Source of the DNA: Streptomyces roseicoloratus
Lineage (GTDB): Bacteria; Actinomycetota; Actinomycetes; Streptomycetales; Streptomycetaceae
Assembly: GCF_004117935.1 (NCBI RefSeq)
Contig: NZ_SDOY01000086.1
Location: forward strand, 55,589-119,588
Direction of reading: 5' to 3'
DNA length: 64,000 nt
The first letter of the stretch is position 1; each line of letters opens with the position of its first letter. The notes under the pieces were generated by a model. That model was not told the origin of the DNA, did not search any database, and was given only the letters and a program-made list of their open reading frames with translations. This document shows positions 61,463 to 64,000 of the stretch, in pieces. The position numbers and the translations under genes were made by a program.

Positions 61463-61498
61463 AGCCCCCTGTCTGGCCTTCGGGCCGGGCAGGGGGCT
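61463..61498 (+). terminator. Late-operon terminator
   Basis: AGCCCCCTG / CAGGGGGCT outer stem plus inner GGCC-TTCG-GGCC, followed by TTCTCT. It starts right after the last lysis stop. Confidence 0.85.
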
Positions 61499-61582
61499 TT
61501 CTCTGCGTTCTGGATCACATGACTGCGGCCTTGCCCTCTACGCTGTGAGGTGTCGAGTCTGCACAGAGATAGGGGCAAGGCC

Positions 61583-62836
61583 GTGTCACCTGATGCTACC
61601 CCGGACCCGTACGCCCACCCGGTCGCTTTCGGGCAGCGCGTGAAGATCCTTCGCGAGCGCCGCGGCATGACCCGCGAAGTCCTCGCCGGCCTCATCGGCA
61701 TGTCACCGTCATGGGTGAAGCGGATTGAGCTCGGCCAGCTACAGGCCCCCGGCCTGGACATGGTGATGCGCCTCGCGCAAGCGCTGCGGGTCCGGAACCT
61801 CTCCGACCTCACGGGACGCCCTGACGTGCACGTCGACCTGTTCACCGGCCCCGGCCACCCCCGGCTCACCGCCGTCCGCGCCGCGGTCGACGCCCTACCA
61901 ATCGGCAACCCGGCCGCCGCACCGGCTCCGGCGGCACACATCGCCGCACGGCTCGCGTCCGCGTGGGCAGCTCGGCATTCGGCGCCGGACCATCGCGAAC
62001 GGATCGGCGTTCTGCTGCCAGGCCTGATCCGAGACGCACAACTCGCTGTGCAGCACGCCCAAGCCCCAACAGAGTGGCGGGCGGCTCAGGCCGTACTCGC
62101 CGAGGTGTACTCCCTGTCCCAGTTCTTCCTGGCGTACCAGCCAGACCCGAGTCTGCTGTGGCGGGTCGCCGAGCGGAGCATGGTCGCAGCGCAGCAGTCC
62201 GCAGACCCCCACACCATCGGCGTGTCGGCGTGGCTCCTCGCGCAGGCACACCGCGACACCGGCCCGGACCACTACGACGCCGCGGACACGATCACCCGGC
62301 AGACCCTCGACTACCTCACCCCGCTGCTCCCGGACGCAGAGGACGACGTGCTGGCGATCACTGGGGCGTTGACGTTCGAGGCCGGGTACACGGCGGCCCG
62401 CCGCGGGGACACGGCGGATGCGTGGCGGTACTGGGACACGGCGCGGGAGATGGCCGACCAGCTACCTGCCGCCTACTACCACCCGATCACGTCGTTCTCG
62501 CAGGCCATCATGGGCGCGCACGCGGTCACGGTTGCGGTCGAGCTGCATGCCGGCCGGGAGTCCGTACGGCAGGCCGCCCGCGCGGACGCCGACACGATCC
62601 CATCCCGGCCGCGGCGGGCCCGGCACCGGATCGAACAGGCCCGCGGCTACCAGCTCGACGGGCAGCCCGAGGTGGCGATCGCGACGCTGGACCAGGCGTA
62701 CGAGGCTGCGCCGGAGACGATCCGCTACAACGGCTACGCCCGGTCGATCATCCTGGAGGAGGTCGAATCCAAGGTTGCCGACCGGCGCCGTCGGGCGTCG
62801 GAGCTCGCGGTCAAGGTGGGCCTGCTGGCTGCCTGA
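61583..62836 (+). CDS. XRE regulator with TPR-like C-terminal domain
   Basis: 417 residues from GTG 61583 (33 bp later than an alternative GTG 61550, which would suit a leaderless message with TACGCT at 61539-61544). HTH at about 15-50 (GQRVKILRERRGMTREVLAG), then a long helical repeat region typical of Streptomyces XRE/TPR regulators. It follows the late terminator and reads the same way. Whether it belongs to the prophage or to the host is undecided. Confidence 0.8.
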   Translation: MSPDATPDPYAHPVAFGQRVKILRERRGMTREVLAGLIGMSPSWVKRIELGQLQAPGLDMVMRLAQALRVRNLSDLTGRPDVHVDLFTGPGHPRLTAVRAAVDALPIGNPAAAPAPAAHIAARLASAWAARHSAPDHRERIGVLLPGLIRDAQLAVQHAQAPTEWRAAQAVLAEVYSLSQFFLAYQPDPSLLWRVAERSMVAAQQSADPHTIGVSAWLLAQAHRDTGPDHYDAADTITRQTLDYLTPLLPDAEDDVLAITGALTFEAGYTAARRGDTADAWRYWDTAREMADQLPAAYYHPITSFSQAIMGAHAVTVAVELHAGRESVRQAARADADTIPSRPRRARHRIEQARGYQLDGQPEVAIATLDQAYEAAPETIRYNGYARSIILEEVESKVADRRRRASELAVKVGLLAA

Positions 62837-62920
62837 GGGAGGGGACACGATCTGTGTCCTCTCCTCCGCCGGGGCGCTTCTACCGTCGGGTCATCTGCTG
62901 ACCTACGGAGGGAGCGCCCC

Positions 62921-63112
62921 GTGTCGTTACCGACGGCGGCCCCGCCACGCGCGCGCCACTGCACCTACTGCCCGGAGCCGGGCCCGGACTGTTGTGTCCG
63001 TGTCCAGCCGCCTGAGCACGGCGGCCGGCACATCTACGCCCACCGCTCCTGTGCGGCGAAGCACGGCCGACCGCCGCTGTACGTCTTCCTCCTCGAGGAC
63101 GGTGCACGGTGA
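62921..63112 (+). CDS. 63-residue Cys-rich protein
   Basis: GTG 62921 follows a strong GGAGGGAG. CTYCPEPGPDCC and HRSC suggest one zinc site. First of three adjacent tiny Cys-rich genes joined by overlaps (GTGA). Confidence 0.6.
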   Translation: MSLPTAAPPRARHCTYCPEPGPDCCVRVQPPEHGGRHIYAHRSCAAKHGRPPLYVFLLEDGAR

Positions 63113-63243
63113 CGCCGGAGTGCGAGTTCGGCGAGCACGCCTGGTGCAAGACCGGCGAGGTCCGCACCTGCTACGGCGACCTCGTGTTCCCCGCCCGGAC
63201 CTGTACCTGCCCCTGCCACACCAAGGACGGAGAGGAGTCATGA
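63109..63243 (+). CDS. 44-residue Cys-rich protein
   Basis: GTG 63109 overlaps the previous stop; its own stop overlaps the next ATG. Six Cys in 44 residues (CEFGEHAWC...TCTCPCH) suggest a compact metal-binding or disulfide fold. Function unknown. Confidence 0.5.
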   Translation: MTPECEFGEHAWCKTGEVRTCYGDLVFPARTCTCPCHTKDGEES

Positions 63244-63443
63244 CGAAACTCTGCGCGTACTGCGGCCGGCAGATCCGGGGCGAGGCGACCCCGCTGGCTG
63301 ACGACGCGGGAAGCGGAGCGCACGCTGTGGCCTACTGGCACACGGACCGAGCCGAGTGCGGGCCGCGCCTGCCGCCGCTGCCCGGGCCGGGGGTGACCGT
63401 GCCGCCGCGGTTCGTACCTCTCGGCCGCGACGGCCGACCTTGA
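63240..63443 (+). CDS. 67-residue protein with CAYCGR motif
   Basis: Starts MTKLCAYCGRQI, a half zinc-ribbon, with a second Cys at HTDRAEC; the tail is Pro/Gly-rich. Coupled to the preceding gene. Unknown function. Confidence 0.55.
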   Translation: MTKLCAYCGRQIRGEATPLADDAGSGAHAVAYWHTDRAECGPRLPPLPGPGVTVPPRFVPLGRDGRP

Positions 63444-63530
63444 GTTCCTGCCCGGCGTGGTCACGGCGGACCACGGCGGGCAGGGCCAGACCGCCCCGGC
63501 CGGTATCCGTCCCCCGCGCCCCGGCCGGGG

Positions 63531-63770
63531 CTACCGCACCAGCTCGGAAAGGGGGACACCCAGGGCGTCGGCGATCCGGACGAGGTCCGTGAAGCGCGGG
63601 TCACGCTCGCCGCGCTCGTATCGCTGGATGCTGCGCCGCTCCATGCCGATGCGGTCGGCTACCTGGTCCTGTGACAGGCCGGCTGCGCGGCGGGCTTCGG
63701 CGAGGCGCACACCGAGTTCCCTGCGGCGTTGGAGGACTGCTTCGGGCAGGGGTGTTCGTCGTGCTGGCAC
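63531..63770 (-). CDS. Leftward XRE-family regulator
   Basis: 79 residues from GTG 63770: a single Cro/CI HTH (RLAEARRAAGLSQDQVADRI) followed by a short C-terminal helix. An earlier start is possible. An inverted repeat TTGGGT/ACCCAA (63798-63813) just upstream is a candidate operator. It is oriented against the three Cys-rich genes. Confidence 0.75.
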   Translation of the reverse strand: MPARRTPLPEAVLQRRRELGVRLAEARRAAGLSQDQVADRIGMERRSIQRYERGERDPRFTDLVRIADALGVPLSELVR

Positions 63771-63797
63771 TCCGCCAACGCTGGGCGGATGACGATC

Positions 63798-63813
63798 TTG
63801 GGTCAGTACCCAA
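63798..63813 (-). promoter_or_regulatory. Inverted-repeat operator candidate
   Basis: TTGGGT-CAGT-ACCCAA, a perfect 6-bp inverted repeat 28 bp upstream of the XRE start. The sequence GGTATACC at 63841-63848, another palindrome, lies further upstream. Confidence 0.4.
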
Positions 63814-63921
63814 ACGGTCGCTTCTTGAGTACAGTCCCCCGGTATACCAAGCGGAGGAGTCGGTTCCCTTACAGGCTCCTGCCGTCCGTGAATCTTCGGC
63901 GAGATGCGGGCGGTAGGATTC

Positions 63922-63950
63922 GTAGCCCCGGTCACTGCGACCGGGGCTAC
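63922..63950. terminator. Strong hairpin near the window end
   Basis: GTAGCCCCGGTC / GACCGGGGCTAC, a perfect 12-bp stem with a 5-nt loop, followed on + by TCTTAT. The 50 bases to the window end contain no recognised gene. Confidence 0.75.
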
Positions 63951-64000
63951 TCTTATCAGGGCTGGTCAGGGGCGCGCGTTTCACACACGATGCTCGTCGT

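Larger units (their letters stand above)
22198..64000. mobile_element. Siphovirus-type prophage (left end here, right end not seen)
   Basis: The element starts between the xth start codon and the integrase stop (22198-22227) and carries integrase, immunity, recombination/replication, packaging, head, tail and lysis genes in standard order. No duplicated attachment core could be identified by eye near 64000, so the right border may lie just outside. Genes after the 61463-61498 terminator may be right-arm prophage genes or host/other-element genes. A serine integrase needs only a very short shared core. Confidence 0.88.

Noticed and set aside
63961..64000. ATGCTC shared with the xth/integrase junction as a possible attachment core
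   Set aside because: A 6-base match between two 50-100 bp stretches is expected by chance, and the flanks do not match.
22198..64000. CRISPR array or known anti-phage defence operon in the prophage
   Set aside because: No regularly spaced repeats of CRISPR type and no recognisable restriction, Cas, toxin-antitoxin or reverse-transcriptase gene.

Overview
The window looks like a Streptomyces (high-GC actinomycete) chromosome segment, about 22 kb of host genes followed by at least 41 kb of an integrated siphovirus-type prophage. Support for this: very high GC with GTG/TTG starts, an SsgA-like sporulation protein, a tricorn protease, a NikMN-type ECF transporter and Streptomyces-style -10 boxes (TAGGCT). 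The prophage has an actinophage gene order and a WhiB-like gene.

Host part (1-22197). In order: a penicillin-binding protein; a 41-45 bp minisatellite; a DMT exporter; a DUF2975 membrane protein with its XRE regulator behind a palindromic operator; an EstB-like serine hydrolase; a leftward three-gene ECF nickel/cobalt transporter with a Nur-box-like site 20 bp upstream of its first start; an SsgA-like protein; a TetR/MMPL pair with two matching palindromes; a tricorn protease converging on a GNAT gene; a small stress-type protein; a tightly overlapped operon of a Baeyer-Villiger-type FMO, an alpha/beta hydrolase and an SDR; a leaderless MerR gene; and exonuclease III (xth).

Prophage part (22198 to the window end, right border not seen). 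A large serine integrase lies 30 bp upstream of the TTG start of xth, so the left attachment site must be at this junction. The integrase is translationally coupled to a small membrane protein and lies below a leaderless repressor-like gene. Opposite is a Cro-like gene that opens a long rightward early operon: small proteins, a RecE-like nuclease, a putative single-strand annealing protein, a C5-cytosine methyltransferase, a RuvC-like resolvase, an HNH-like protein, a WhiB, a replication-initiator-like pair, a DUF4326 protein and a Dam-like adenine methyltransferase. After a terminator come small accessory genes, including a J-domain protein. A reversed two-gene insert (DUF6221 and an AlpA-like HTH) follows, sharing a symmetric divergent promoter with a SpdB-like membrane-protein module that is more usual in Streptomyces conjugative elements.

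The late region (43052-61460) runs fibre-like protein, terminase small and large subunits, portal, MuF, scaffold, coat, head-tail connectors, tail tube, two tail-assembly chaperones joined by a -1 frameshift at GGGAAAA, tape measure, minor tail proteins, PGRP-type endolysin and two holin-like proteins, closed by a strong terminator. A promoter with a perfect 16-bp palindrome in its spacer, followed within about 60 nt by a terminator, sits just before it. The last 2.5 kb holds an XRE/TPR regulator, three tiny Cys-rich proteins and a leftward XRE gene. Nothing was aligned or searched; all identifications are from reading motifs and context.
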